A stretch of DNA of 64,000 nucleotides from a virus, in IMG/VR virus record IMGVR_UViG_3300048588_001019, positions 16,486 through 80,485 of that record, one strand, 5' to 3'. The notes below the pieces were generated by a model. The model did not search any database, had not been told where the DNA came from, and worked only from the letters and a program-made list of their open reading frames with translations. Shown here piece after piece: positions 52,704 through 61,844 of the stretch (positions are counted from its first letter, which is position 1; the number at the start of each line of letters is the position of its first letter). The position numbers were made by a program, and so were the translations under genes.

Positions 52704-53011
52704 TTGGAATGGACGAGATAACAGGAAAACTTATCAGTGGCGAAGCCTGGATTCGTCAGGCGGTGAGGCGGGCCATAAAAACCCGGAAAGGCTCGCGGCC
52801 GATGCTCCGCTGGTACGGGGTCAATCATCTGAAATACCTCGACCGCCAGATTACAGCCGGCTCGGTTCTGGATCTCACAGCGGACCTTTCTGACAGCATC
52901 GAGGCCACGATTCCCGGAGCAAGGCTCCAAACGGTCATCGGCCAGGAAAACGGCGAGCGGATCAAAGTCTCGCTTGAACTAGAAACAAACAACATCGAAG
53001 TGGAAGCATAG
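52700..53011 (+). CDS. Baseplate wedge protein (P2 gpW / T4 gp25-like)
   Basis: 103 aa, ATG overlapping the previous stop. IGMDEITGKLISGEAWIRQA followed by VRRAIKTRKGSRPMLRWYG is the gp25/gpW signature (hydrophobic helix, then TRKGSR loop). The protein nucleates sheath assembly at the baseplate. Confidence 0.8.
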   Translation: MIGMDEITGKLISGEAWIRQAVRRAIKTRKGSRPMLRWYGVNHLKYLDRQITAGSVLDLTADLSDSIEATIPGARLQTVIGQENGERIKVSLELETNNIEVEA

Positions 53012-53012
53012 G

Positions 53013-53852
53013 ATGCAGCTACCCAAAATTATCGAAACACCCGACTTTCAAAAAAGCCTTGAGGACAACCTCGATCGCTTTACGGCTCTCGCTCGGGAGA
53101 AAATCCCAGGTTTCACAAGGCCGACTGCTGCGGACCCTGCGTACCATCTTCTGGTCGAGATCACCCTCCTTCGGGTCATAATCACGGAGAAGACAAACGC
53201 CGCAGCTTATGCGCAGCTTATAAAGCTGTCGAATGATCTCGAATTCATCTTCAAGGGCAAACTCCGTTCGGGCGAGGACTATGAAGCCTTTCGGGCGAGA
53301 ATGCGCGGAACCAGGTATCTCGCTTCGTCAGCAGGGACGGTGGCCATGTATAAGGCCCTGTCGTTTCTTTATGGCGAGGCCACCCTTGGCACAGGAAGGG
53401 ATGCACGATCAGCTTCAGTCAAGGATGCCCATGTTCAGGTTTCAGGCGGGGCCATTCTTGTTCATGTGCTCGTGAGCAGCGAGGCGGCTGATATGAAGGC
53501 GGCTGTGGTTTCCGCCCTGACCGAAGCCTTCAAGCAGGAAGGGGTCAAACCTGCACTGGATTCGGTGACATTCCGTGCGGCTCTCACAACGCCGTTTCCG
53601 ATTGCAGCGACGATTTCCCTCATGCCGGGATTTGGTCAGGATCATAAGGCCACGATTGAGAAGAATTTCCGGGAAAGGTTTGAGTCTGAGAAGCGCCTCG
53701 GCTGGGTTCCGACCGTAAGCTGGATCATCAAGGAGCTGCACCAGACGGGTGTCCGGTCCGTGGCGCTGCGCTCGCCTATGAGTAATATCCCAGTTCAGCC
53801 TGAGCGCTATGCTGTGATCTCCACACTCGATCTTACGATGGAGATGGCATGA
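53013..53852 (+). CDS. Baseplate assembly protein J
   Basis: 279 aa, starting 1 bp after the gp25-like gene. The sequence (LLVEITLLRVIITEKTNAAA, YEAFRARMRGTRYLASSAGT, then HVQVSGGAILVHVLVSSEAA) fits P2 gpJ, the wedge protein that links the hub to gpI. Length is near that of P2 J (302 aa). Confidence 0.8.
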   Translation: MQLPKIIETPDFQKSLEDNLDRFTALAREKIPGFTRPTAADPAYHLLVEITLLRVIITEKTNAAAYAQLIKLSNDLEFIFKGKLRSGEDYEAFRARMRGTRYLASSAGTVAMYKALSFLYGEATLGTGRDARSASVKDAHVQVSGGAILVHVLVSSEAADMKAAVVSALTEAFKQEGVKPALDSVTFRAALTTPFPIAATISLMPGFGQDHKATIEKNFRERFESEKRLGWVPTVSWIIKELHQTGVRSVALRSPMSNIPVQPERYAVISTLDLTMEMA

Positions 53853-54253
53853 TTGAGCCCATCTTCCGAAAGCTATACCCGGCATTCGACCCGGAGCCGA
53901 TTGAAAACATCCGGCTTCGCGCGAACCCCGAGATCAGGGAGGCCATCCTCTGGGAATACAGCCTTGAGCCGCTCCTTCCGTATGCCGTCGACCCCCAAAT
54001 GCTCGATGAGGAAGTCCAGGATTTCATGCGGCTTCATGGGACGCTTTTTGCGATCCGTACAGCCATGCGCTGGGTGGGATTTGAAAGCATAAGGTTCATC
54101 CCGCTTTCCTACTTTGAATATGAAGTCGATCCCGGTCGCATCCCATCGGAGCGGGAAATTGAGGCCATTCGCGCCGCTCTATATGTATCAGTTCAGGCCC
54201 GCGGCAAGCTTAAACGAATCTTTCATGGATCATTCGAGGTCAAATATGAGTGA
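53849..54253 (+). CDS. Phage tail protein I
   Basis: 134 aa, overlapping J by 4 bp. IENIRLRANPEIREAILWEY and LPYAVDPQMLDEEVQDFMRL are variants of the P2 gpI pattern of baseplate protein I. Shorter than P2 I (176 aa). A host-specificity fibre gene (H) normally follows I; here the sheath gene follows at once. Confidence 0.7.
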   Translation: MIEPIFRKLYPAFDPEPIENIRLRANPEIREAILWEYSLEPLLPYAVDPQMLDEEVQDFMRLHGTLFAIRTAMRWVGFESIRFIPLSYFEYEVDPGRIPSEREIEAIRAALYVSVQARGKLKRIFHGSFEVKYE

Positions 54254-54743
54254 CGCACTCTACGTGCATGGAATCATCATCAGTCAGGCGACTGGCGAAG
54301 CCCAGGAGATACGCTCGCCATCGACGAGTGTTGTGGGAATTGTGGGGACAGCACCCGCCAGCAAGGATCTAACTGTCAATTTTCCTCGGGATTTCCTCGG
54401 GAAAAAGGCTGCACTTGACATTATTTATCCTGAGGGGGCAACGGGCGACAAGGGAACGCTTTATGATGCCGTGATCGGTGTTCAGGAGCAGGGCCTTGCC
54501 CGTATGGTCCTTGTGAAGTCCGCATCGGGATCTCAGTCTGATATTTTAAAAGCCATTGATGCTTTGCCAATGGCCAAATCGGTGACGGGTCATAAGCCCA
54601 AGATTCTGATTGTGCCCGGCTTTGGCAGTGAGATCACGCAGGCCACGGTGAATCCTGCACCGACACCAAACCCGACGCCTTCGCCCAATCCGATGCCTTC
54701 GCCGGAACCCGAAAACAATCGAAACAGACCCCGGGGGACCTGA
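54246..54743 (+). CDS. Contractile tail sheath, N-terminal half
   Basis: 165 aa from ATG 54246, overlapping I by 8 bp. YVHGIIISQATGEAQEIRSP and STSVVGIVGTAPASKD are the start of a P2 FI-type sheath, and HKPKILIVPGFGSEITQA is the usual middle segment. Then, instead of the next sheath helix, comes a proline-rich tail with NPTPSPNPMPSPEPE, and a TGA at 54741. The next gene is in the same frame and carries the rest of the sheath. Either two polypeptides assemble or the TGA is read through at some rate. Confidence 0.75.
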   Translation: MSDALYVHGIIISQATGEAQEIRSPSTSVVGIVGTAPASKDLTVNFPRDFLGKKAALDIIYPEGATGDKGTLYDAVIGVQEQGLARMVLVKSASGSQSDILKAIDALPMAKSVTGHKPKILIVPGFGSEITQATVNPAPTPNPTPSPNPMPSPEPENNRNRPRGT

Positions 54744-54746
54744 TCC

Positions 54747-55505
54747 ATGGCTGACACCGCAAATCCAATTGTGACAAAACTCGTGTCCGTAGCGCGGCGC
54801 CTAAAGGCCATTGCAGTTGTCGATGGCCCGGAGGATGAAAAGCAGCTGAAAAAGTTCCGTGACCTTAATGGCAACACCCGCCTTTACATCGTTTCGCCAA
54901 AGGTCAAGGTCGCGGCTGACGACAAAACAATTTCCGCTCCCGCGAGTTCGTATGTGGCTGGTGTATTTTCAAGAATCAACTTCTGGCAGTCGCCATCGAA
55001 TCAGCCACTTTATGGAATTCTTGGAACAAGCGTTGGGATCTCGTTTGAGATGGATGATCCCGAGTCCACGGCCCAGCAGTATAACGCCATGCAAATTGCG
55101 ACTCTTATCCGTGAGGATGGGGGCTTCAGAGTCTGGGGAGCAAAGGGTACAGGAAGTCCTTCGGACTCAAAAACGAGTCAGATTCAAAAGGTCCGAATCG
55201 CCGATGCCATCGAGGAAGCCATTGCCGCTTCAACACGCTGGGCGGTGGCGGCAGGGATCAATCGCGACTTCATAGGAGCGGTCGAAAGAAAGGTGAATAA
55301 CTTTTTTTCAGATCTGATCCGTGAAGGGGCCATTGTCGGCGGCGAATGTAAGGGTGATGCGGAGCGCAATACAGCCGACGCTCTGGCCCGCGGCGATGTC
55401 TATTGGAAGTATAGCTTCACGCCAGCCGCCGTGGCCGAGACGCTTCACTTTGAAGGATTCAACACCAATAAATACTACGAAAATTTTGGAGAAGGAGCCC
55501 AATGA
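54747..55505 (+). CDS. Contractile tail sheath, C-terminal half
   Basis: 252 aa. ATG 54747 follows GGGGGA by about 9 bp and lies 3 bp after the in-frame TGA. The sequence starts at the sheath helix that normally follows the APGF segment (LVSVARRLKAIAVVDGPEDE) and continues through VKVAADDKTISAPASSYVAG, FRVWGAKGTG and RWAVAAGINRDFIGAVE, to a normal FI C-terminus. Neither half alone is a full sheath (P2 FI is 396 aa; the two add to 417). Confidence 0.75.
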   Translation: MADTANPIVTKLVSVARRLKAIAVVDGPEDEKQLKKFRDLNGNTRLYIVSPKVKVAADDKTISAPASSYVAGVFSRINFWQSPSNQPLYGILGTSVGISFEMDDPESTAQQYNAMQIATLIREDGGFRVWGAKGTGSPSDSKTSQIQKVRIADAIEEAIAASTRWAVAAGINRDFIGAVERKVNNFFSDLIREGAIVGGECKGDAERNTADALARGDVYWKYSFTPAAVAETLHFEGFNTNKYYENFGEGAQ

Positions 55506-56716
55506 ATTCATTTCGTCTGATTTTATTCGCAGCCATTTTATGTTTAGGCTTTGCCGCTTTCGCCCAGCAAACAGCGCCGCTTTTTTCCGATAATGAAAGT
55601 CCCACGTTTGAAAGCACATATCTTATCGACAACATAGGGACAAACAGCAAGGGAGGGGACCTCACGCTCAGGATCCACAAGACCGCCCCATTCGGTGAGT
55701 GCAAGGACAGGGTCAACTGCCCTGCATCGGTGATTGTTTCCGGGGCCACGGGAAATGTGAACATGCCTGTTGACGTGAATGTCCGCTCACTTCATGTCGG
55801 AAAGAATCCGGTGATTGATGCCGGAGGAAAATGGGTTGGTCCTTCCACAGGACTCATCGGTCCCAAGGGTGACAAAGGCGATCCCGGCATCCCGGGTCCC
55901 AAAGGGGACAGGGGTGAACCGGGGCCTCTTGGTCCGCGCGGTGAACGTGGCTTTGATGGTGCCCTGGGACCAGCCGGCCCCAAAGGTGACAAGGGCGATC
56001 CCGGCATTCAAGGCCCTTCAGGGGAAAAAGGCGAAGCGGGACCTCCCGGACTTCGTGGTGAGCGCGGCCCTGAAGGCCTTCAGGGACTCATCGGTCCCAA
56101 AGGTGACAAGGGTGATCCCGGAAAGCCCGGCGACGGCTGCTGGTACGACGATCAAACGCAAAGAATCAGATGCGGGGAGACCTGGATTGAAATCGCGAAT
56201 CTCAAAGGTCCGAAAGGTGATTCCGGATCTGCAGGACCGAAGGGTGATAGAGGCGACAAGGGCGAGAAGGGCGAGAAGGGCGACAAGGGTGATCGGGGAA
56301 TTCCAGGTGAAAGCTGCTGGTATGACGACCAGGCGCAAAGGATCAACTGTGCGGGAGGCACCTGGATTCCGATTGCTCTTCTGAAAGGACCGCAGGGTGA
56401 AAGAGGACCGATGGGGCTGACAGGGCCAATGGGCAGCGCCGGACCCATGGGTCCTCAAGGGCCAAAAGGAACTGTAGGCAGCTGCAGGAAGGTCCTATCT
56501 GAAACAACTCTTCTCAACATTGCAGAGGTATCCGCCTCCTGCGATGAGGGTGAAATTCTGACTGGTGGAGGCTGCTACATCTCAAACGGAATAGGGCATC
56601 AACTGCAGTCCTCTGTTCCCATCCTTGAGGAAGGCACATGGTATTGCGAGTGGATCTGGAAGTCAGGCGTGAGCCCACAGGCCAAAGGTCAGGCCTTTGC
56701 CACCTGCTGCAAATGA
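55502..56716 (+). CDS. Collagen-like protein with Sec signal in the tail operon
   Basis: 404 aa, ATG overlapping the sheath stop (ATGA). The N-terminus is a Sec signal (MNSFRLILFAAILCLGFAAF, cleavage after AFA). Residues about 118-330 contain two long G-x-y triple-helix blocks (GPKGDKGDPGIPGPKGD and similar), separated by a CWYDDQTQRIRCGETW unit that recurs as CWYDDQAQRINCAGGTW. The C-terminal 80 residues form a small cysteine-containing domain. Collagen-like stalks occur in phage fibres, but a signal peptide is not expected in a virion part. It may be a lysogenic-conversion surface protein expressed with the tail genes. Confidence 0.75.
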   Translation: MNSFRLILFAAILCLGFAAFAQQTAPLFSDNESPTFESTYLIDNIGTNSKGGDLTLRIHKTAPFGECKDRVNCPASVIVSGATGNVNMPVDVNVRSLHVGKNPVIDAGGKWVGPSTGLIGPKGDKGDPGIPGPKGDRGEPGPLGPRGERGFDGALGPAGPKGDKGDPGIQGPSGEKGEAGPPGLRGERGPEGLQGLIGPKGDKGDPGKPGDGCWYDDQTQRIRCGETWIEIANLKGPKGDSGSAGPKGDRGDKGEKGEKGDKGDRGIPGESCWYDDQAQRINCAGGTWIPIALLKGPQGERGPMGLTGPMGSAGPMGPQGPKGTVGSCRKVLSETTLLNIAEVSASCDEGEILTGGGCYISNGIGHQLQSSVPILEEGTWYCEWIWKSGVSPQAKGQAFATCCK

Positions 56717-56726
56717 GGAGCCGTGA

Positions 56727-57248
56727 ATGTCCGTTAAATTTCCTTTGTACCTCAAAAATTTCAATCTGATCCTCGGTCCAACCGATTATGCCGGCGTTGC
56801 TGAAGAGGTCACGTTCCCAAAGATCGCCTACAAAACCGAGGAGGTGTTGAACGCCGGCATGGCGATGCCCATCAAGATGCCGACCGTGCTTGAGGCAATG
56901 GATGTGACCTTCAAGTTGAGCGAGCAGACCTTTGAAGGATTTGTTCTGGCGGGCGCTCCGACCGCAGGGCTGGTTGATGCCGTGGTTTATGGGCACATGC
57001 AAAATGCACTCGGTGCAACCTCCGAGCTGATTTACGCGATGCGCGGGACCATCCTCAAGATTGACCCAGGATCTGCAAAGAATGGGGATCTCAAGGCGGG
57101 CGTGCAAACGCTGGAGATGAATCTCATGTCGCTCGTTGTCACGCGCGACAGCATTCCAATTTTCGCTGTCGATGCTCAGAACGGAGTCATCAAACACGGT
57201 CCCCTTGATCACTTCGAGTCGGCGCGAAAGAATTTGAAGCTTGGTTAA
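56727..57248 (+). CDS. Tail tube protein (P2 FII family)
   Basis: 173 aa, like P2 FII (172 aa). FPLYLKNFNLILGPTDYAGV, EEVTFPKIAYKTEEVLNAGM and AVDAQNGVIKHGPLDHFES are family features. Monomers stack into the tube inside the sheath. Confidence 0.85.
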   Translation: MSVKFPLYLKNFNLILGPTDYAGVAEEVTFPKIAYKTEEVLNAGMAMPIKMPTVLEAMDVTFKLSEQTFEGFVLAGAPTAGLVDAVVYGHMQNALGATSELIYAMRGTILKIDPGSAKNGDLKAGVQTLEMNLMSLVVTRDSIPIFAVDAQNGVIKHGPLDHFESARKNLKLG

Positions 57249-57284
57249 TAGCATGAAAAAGGTTTTAAGAAGGGAAAATTTCAG

Positions 57285-57680
57285 ATGATCCATAGGCTTA
57301 TTCACCCCTTTGAGCACGAGGGAACGACCTATACCACTATTGAATTGCCCGATGCCGCAAGGCTCAGGCATCAGGTCGCATCGCTTCGTGTGGCAAGAGA
57401 TGCCGCGGAGAAAAGTGCCGGGCTTAAGGTGGACCTTTCCCTCTCTGATGATGCTCTATTAAACCCGGATCTAGTCCGCATGCTGGAGATCAACCTTGAA
57501 AGTGATCGGGCCATGATCGAAGCCTTCTGTGAGGATCTTCCGGCTGATGCGCTTGATGAACTTTCGATCGAGGACATGGAAGTGATCAACGCCCATATCA
57601 GGCGGCTCATGCACCGTGAGGCCAAAGCGGGCGAGGCGGAGCCTGGAAAAAAGCCGACCCGTCCCGGTCACTCCGCATGA
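57285..57680 (+). CDS. Tail assembly chaperone E
   Basis: 131 aa. The N-terminal GTTYTTIELPDAARLRHQVA and a central acidic helix (EAFCEDLPADALDELSIEDM) fit the P2 gpE group of tape-measure chaperones. The C-terminal tail is polar. The stop overlaps the next ATG. Confidence 0.65.
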   Translation: MIHRLIHPFEHEGTTYTTIELPDAARLRHQVASLRVARDAAEKSAGLKVDLSLSDDALLNPDLVRMLEINLESDRAMIEAFCEDLPADALDELSIEDMEVINAHIRRLMHREAKAGEAEPGKKPTRPGHSA

Positions 57681-57898
57681 TCATGCGGGCCGTCGCTGTC
57701 ATGCGGGAGCGCTATGGTTTCACGGCCTTTGAATGCATGGAGATGACCATGGACGAATTTGAGGAATGGCTCGGGGCGCTGGATGATTCGAAAGACGATC
57801 CGAATGAGGGAGAGGTGGCGGTATATGTCGAGACAGGTCAGCGTGTTGATCCGCGCAGTATTAGACAGCGCGTTCAAGAGCACTTTTCAAACGGCTGA
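57677..57898 (+). CDS. Tail assembly chaperone, second component (E'-like)
   Basis: 73 aa. MRERYGFTAFECMEMTMDEF EEW and a following acidic stretch resemble the E' extension that P2-like phages usually make by ribosomal frameshift from E. Here it has its own ATG in an ATGA overlap, so coupled re-initiation may replace frameshifting. It overlaps the tape measure gene by 74 bp. Confidence 0.6.
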   Translation: MIMRAVAVMRERYGFTAFECMEMTMDEFEEWLGALDDSKDDPNEGEVAVYVETGQRVDPRSIRQRVQEHFSNG

Positions 57899-60800
57899 TG
57901 AAAGGCTCCGCGGGGTAAACTCTGCGCTAAAGGAAATGAAGCGGACCGCATCTGAAATGCGTGTGCTGGAGCGGACAAGAGATGACATCGCCGGGCTGAC
58001 CGGGAAGCTCGAAGTCCAGAAAAAAGCCCTTTCAGATGTTCAGGTGGAGCTTGAGCAGCAGAAGGGAGCCTATGCCGTACTTGATCCGAGGATTGACTTG
58101 GCTCGCGAAAAAGTGAAACAGGCAACCGAGGCTTATGCACGGCACCGCGAGGAACTCGGCAGGGAGCGGGCCGCGATTGAAGCTTTGCGGCGTCCCACAG
58201 AGGAGCAGATTGCGAGGCTTGAAAGGCTTGGAAATGCCCTGAAGGAGGCCAGGGATGCGAAAGTATCCGCTGACCGCATGCTTCGCGGTGCCGAGGGAAC
58301 GCTCAAAGGCAAACAGCAGTTTCTAGCCGTTACGCATTCGAGAATTGGAACCCTTAAGGCGGCCCGCAGTGCAGCAATCGAAGGAGGTGCTCCGGACGCG
58401 GAAATCCAACGGATCACCCAGGCACTGGAGAAGGAAAGGCTCAAGGCCCAGGAGCTTTCCGATGCCATGCACATTTATGAAGCTGAAGTCCAGAGAGCCA
58501 CAGCTGCGTCTGCTGACGCTAGTGTCAGGCTTGATGAAATGAATCGTCAGCTCTCAGAGCAGAAAAAGCTCATGTCAGGCATGCCTACTGCAGAGGAAAC
58601 GGCCCGCCTTCAGGCTTTGGAGAAACAGGTTCAAGATTCCGGAAAGGCCATGTCTGAGGCCAAAAAGGAGGAAAAGGACGCCACCGACGCCCATCGTGCA
58701 CATGCCAAAGCCGCCTCCCAAGCCGGGGAAAGTCTGGAGCAGCTTGAAAAGAAGGAGCGCGACCATGCGGCATCCGTGGCAGGGACTGAGCATCAAATTG
58801 AAAAGGCGAGGGAGGCATCCGATCGCTACTCTTCATCCCTTCAAAAGCAGGGGCACAATGTCGAGGATCTGACCGAGGCTCAAAGACGGCATAATCAGTC
58901 GATTGAGCGTCAGCAGTATCTGGCCCGTCGCCAGGAGGAACTGAATCAGCTTCGTGATCGCGCCCAGGATCTAAGGTCACAGGCCATGAGTCATCTTTAT
59001 TTCACGCTTGGAAGTGGCTATCTCTTTACCACTCCGCTCAGGCATGCCCTCGAATTTGAAAAGGCGATGGTCAGGGTCAAGGCCATGTCGGGTGCAAATT
59101 CTGAGGAATACAGGCGCCTCAAGGATGAAGCGAGGAGGCTTGGCTCGGAGACCATATTTTCCGCCAGGGAGGTGGCTGAAGCCTATAACGAGCTGGCCAC
59201 CGCGGGTTATCGCACAAATGATATGATCGCGATCATGCCCAGCATGCTGGCCCTTTCGGAAAGCTCGATGACCTCCCTGGCTCGCACGGCTGAGATCACA
59301 AGCGAGGTGCTGCAGGGCTTTCGGATTGACGTTTCGGAGATGGCCAGGGTTGGTGATGCCCTGACGGCCGCATACTCTTCATCGGCATCCAGCCTTGAAT
59401 CACTCGGGGAAATGCTGAAATACGCTGCGGCGCCGGCCGTGGATGTAGGCTCATCCCTTGAGCAGACCCTCGCCGCTTCATCCATTCTTCATAATACCGG
59501 CATCAAAGGGTCCATGGCAGGAACGAGCATGCGGGCTATATTCCTTCGCATGGCCAAGCCTCCCAAGGAGCTGAAAAAGATTCTTGATGACATGGATATT
59601 AGCACCGTGGACAAGGACAACAATGTCAGAAACTGGATGGATGTTCTTTCGGATATCAATCTGAGGCTCAAGGGTGCCGGCAGCGCGAAACGGGCCGGCT
59701 TCTCCAAGGCCCTTGGCGGCGAGGATCACGCACCGGCCGCCTCGAATCTTCTGGCTGCCGTCGACAGTGGTGCGCTTCGATTCATGGAGAAAACGCTCAG
59801 GCTCGCCAGCCCATTCAACCTTATGGCCAAAAGGCTTCTTTCCATGCCAGATCAGGATCTGAAAATGGCTTCTGACAGTCTAGGAGTCAAACTCACCAAG
59901 GCCATGAGCGGAGGCGGAATGGCTCTGGCTTTCGCTGAGTCCCTCAAAGGTCTCAAAGGCAAGGCATTTGAGCAGCGGATGCAGGCCATTTTCAGCGAGC
60001 TGAAGCTGACGCCGAAGCTGGAGGATATCAGGCCCGATGAGTTTATGGGCACCGGAAAACACATCGATGACGCTTTAAAGATCCTTCAAATCAGCCGCAA
60101 GAAACCTCTTGGGGGAACGAAGACCAGCGAGGAACTGACATCTGAGATCAAAACACGCATTCAGATGCTGCCCAAGTCCGAGCAGCTGAAATTCATCGAA
60201 ATATTTTTCTCACGCACGCGAAGCGGGGCAAAAGAGCTTTTCACCGAGTTTCAAAAGGGCGGAAAGAATGCGGACCAGCTACTGAAGGGACTTGATGAAG
60301 TGCTTAACATGGAAAAGGCAAAGAAGGGGCTTAGTGAATCGACCATCAATGATCTTAAAAAGCTGGAAAGTGCCTGGGATGACATCAAAATCTCGCTCGG
60401 AAACTCCCTGATACCCATGCTTAAGGACCTTCTTGTCTCAATTCAGCCCATCGTCGATGGCCTGGGCAAATGGCTGAGGGAGAACCAGACGATGGCCAAA
60501 AACATCATGCTCGGCGTCGGATCTCTCTTCGCATTCAGCGCGGCGATGGCCGCAGCGAAATTTGCGCTTTCAGGCTTTGTTGACCTTTGGCGCGTGGGGA
60601 AATGGGGCTCAGGACTTTTCGAGTCTGGCACCCGCGGCCGCAGAGGTCTTGGATTGCTGCGAACAGGCCTTGGCATTGGTAAAAATTTTCTTGTGGGAGG
60701 GCTCGTCAAATCAGGCTCCCTTGCACGCTCATCGCTTGGTTTGATTATAAACGTCGCCCGCGCAGCAGGTGCCGCTCTCCTCGCGATCGGGCCTGCGGGC

Positions 60801-61400
60801 TGGGCTGTGGCCGCAGCCGTTGTAGCTGTCGCAGCAGCCGGGATTTATCTCTGGCGAAACTGGGATGAGATCGGACCGAAATTGAAAAAAACCTGGGCCG
60901 GAATCAAAGTGTGGTTTCAGAATCTTTGGGGATCGATTGCCAATACCGCGGGCGCCTTCTGGGGCTGGATTCTCGAAAGAATCGGCATGGATCCTCTGAT
61001 CTGGGTAAAGGAAAAGTGGGAGCGTTTCCTGCAGTTTTTCAAGGGGATTTACGAACGAATCAGGCCCTATATCTCAGGGATTTTCCCATGGGTGCAGAAT
61101 GCCGGATCCGATATCAAAGGCTTTTTATCAGATGCCGCTTCCACAGGGAAGGATGTGATTGGAGGCATGTTTGATTTTTCCGGATTCAAATACGTGGCGC
61201 CACCATCCGAGGCGATTGAGAAGGCTGTGGAAAGGGCAACAGTCACGCATCGCAATGTGATCACGGTAAACGCCACGATTCATGTGGAGGCAGGACCAGC
61301 AGCACCGCTGCAGGTGGCCAGCCGAATCAAAGGTGAAATCCAGTCTGCATTCCGAAGCGTTCCCTCCTTTTCATTTCTTGATCCGGTTGTGGTGAGCTGA
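57825..61400 (+). CDS. Tail tape measure protein
   Basis: 1191 aa; ATG 57825 with GAGAGGTGG upstream gives the normal start MSRQVSVLIRAVLDSAFKST. Residues 20-400 are almost continuous coiled coil. The TP901-type core is at about 400-560 (FEKAMVRVKAMSGANSEEYR, LATAGYRTNDMIAIMPSMLA, AAPAVDVGSSLEQTLAASSI). Hydrophobic segments near residues 900-1025 (LLAIGPAGWAVAAAVVAVAA) would enter the host membrane. The protein sets tail length. It is longer than P2 T (815 aa), which predicts a longer tail. Confidence 0.85.
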   Translation: MSRQVSVLIRAVLDSAFKSTFQTADERLRGVNSALKEMKRTASEMRVLERTRDDIAGLTGKLEVQKKALSDVQVELEQQKGAYAVLDPRIDLAREKVKQATEAYARHREELGRERAAIEALRRPTEEQIARLERLGNALKEARDAKVSADRMLRGAEGTLKGKQQFLAVTHSRIGTLKAARSAAIEGGAPDAEIQRITQALEKERLKAQELSDAMHIYEAEVQRATAASADASVRLDEMNRQLSEQKKLMSGMPTAEETARLQALEKQVQDSGKAMSEAKKEEKDATDAHRAHAKAASQAGESLEQLEKKERDHAASVAGTEHQIEKAREASDRYSSSLQKQGHNVEDLTEAQRRHNQSIERQQYLARRQEELNQLRDRAQDLRSQAMSHLYFTLGSGYLFTTPLRHALEFEKAMVRVKAMSGANSEEYRRLKDEARRLGSETIFSAREVAEAYNELATAGYRTNDMIAIMPSMLALSESSMTSLARTAEITSEVLQGFRIDVSEMARVGDALTAAYSSSASSLESLGEMLKYAAAPAVDVGSSLEQTLAASSILHNTGIKGSMAGTSMRAIFLRMAKPPKELKKILDDMDISTVDKDNNVRNWMDVLSDINLRLKGAGSAKRAGFSKALGGEDHAPAASNLLAAVDSGALRFMEKTLRLASPFNLMAKRLLSMPDQDLKMASDSLGVKLTKAMSGGGMALAFAESLKGLKGKAFEQRMQAIFSELKLTPKLEDIRPDEFMGTGKHIDDALKILQISRKKPLGGTKTSEELTSEIKTRIQMLPKSEQLKFIEIFFSRTRSGAKELFTEFQKGGKNADQLLKGLDEVLNMEKAKKGLSESTINDLKKLESAWDDIKISLGNSLIPMLKDLLVSIQPIVDGLGKWLRENQTMAKNIMLGVGSLFAFSAAMAAAKFALSGFVDLWRVGKWGSGLFESGTRGRRGLGLLRTGLGIGKNFLVGGLVKSGSLARSSLGLIINVARAAGAALLAIGPAGWAVAAAVVAVAAAGIYLWRNWDEIGPKLKKTWAGIKVWFQNLWGSIANTAGAFWGWILERIGMDPLIWVKEKWERFLQFFKGIYERIRPYISGIFPWVQNAGSDIKGFLSDAASTGKDVIGGMFDFSGFKYVAPPSEAIEKAVERATVTHRNVITVNATIHVEAGPAAPLQVASRIKGEIQSAFRSVPSFSFLDPVVVS

Positions 61401-61403
61401 AAG

Positions 61404-61844
61404 ATGGCATTTGATCCCATTCCGCTTTTCAAAAAAGAGGTTTTTGCAAGGCTCGGGGATTTCAGTTTCGAGCTTCTGACGCTTTCCCCGGAGAAAGTCG
61501 AGCGTGAAACAGGCTATAGGTGGGTGAAGCTGGAGCCGATCGGCGCGCCTGCCATTCACCAGTACATCGGGCCCATGGGAAAAATTGCGGCACCTTCCGA
61601 GGATAAACTGATCATTGCCGGTGTTCTGCACCCGGAGTTTTCGGGGCGGATTGATCACTTGAAAAAGCTGCGGGACATGGCTGCTACGGGAAAGCCACAG
61701 CGGCTCATCTATGCCGACACCCAAATCGGGCAGAACATGGGCCTATGGATCGTTCAGAAGATCAAGGAATCACGCTCGATCTTTTATGGCGACGGCATTC
61801 CACGACGCATTGAATTCAGCCTGGAGCTTGATTTTTATGGCTGA
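61404..61844 (+). CDS. Phage tail protein U
   Basis: 146 aa. A P2 gpU-type protein: LGDFSFELLTLSPEKVERET, HPEFSGRIDHLKKLRDMAAT, then KESRSIFYGDGIPRRIEFSL. Role in tail completion. Confidence 0.8.
   Translation: MAFDPIPLFKKEVFARLGDFSFELLTLSPEKVERETGYRWVKLEPIGAPAIHQYIGPMGKIAAPSEDKLIIAGVLHPEFSGRIDHLKKLRDMAATGKPQRLIYADTQIGQNMGLWIVQKIKESRSIFYGDGIPRRIEFSLELDFYG

Noticed and set aside
55787-56458. Proline-rich minus-strand frames opposite the collagen-like gene
   Set aside because: Complement of G-x-y repeats always gives proline/leucine-rich open frames; no start signals.
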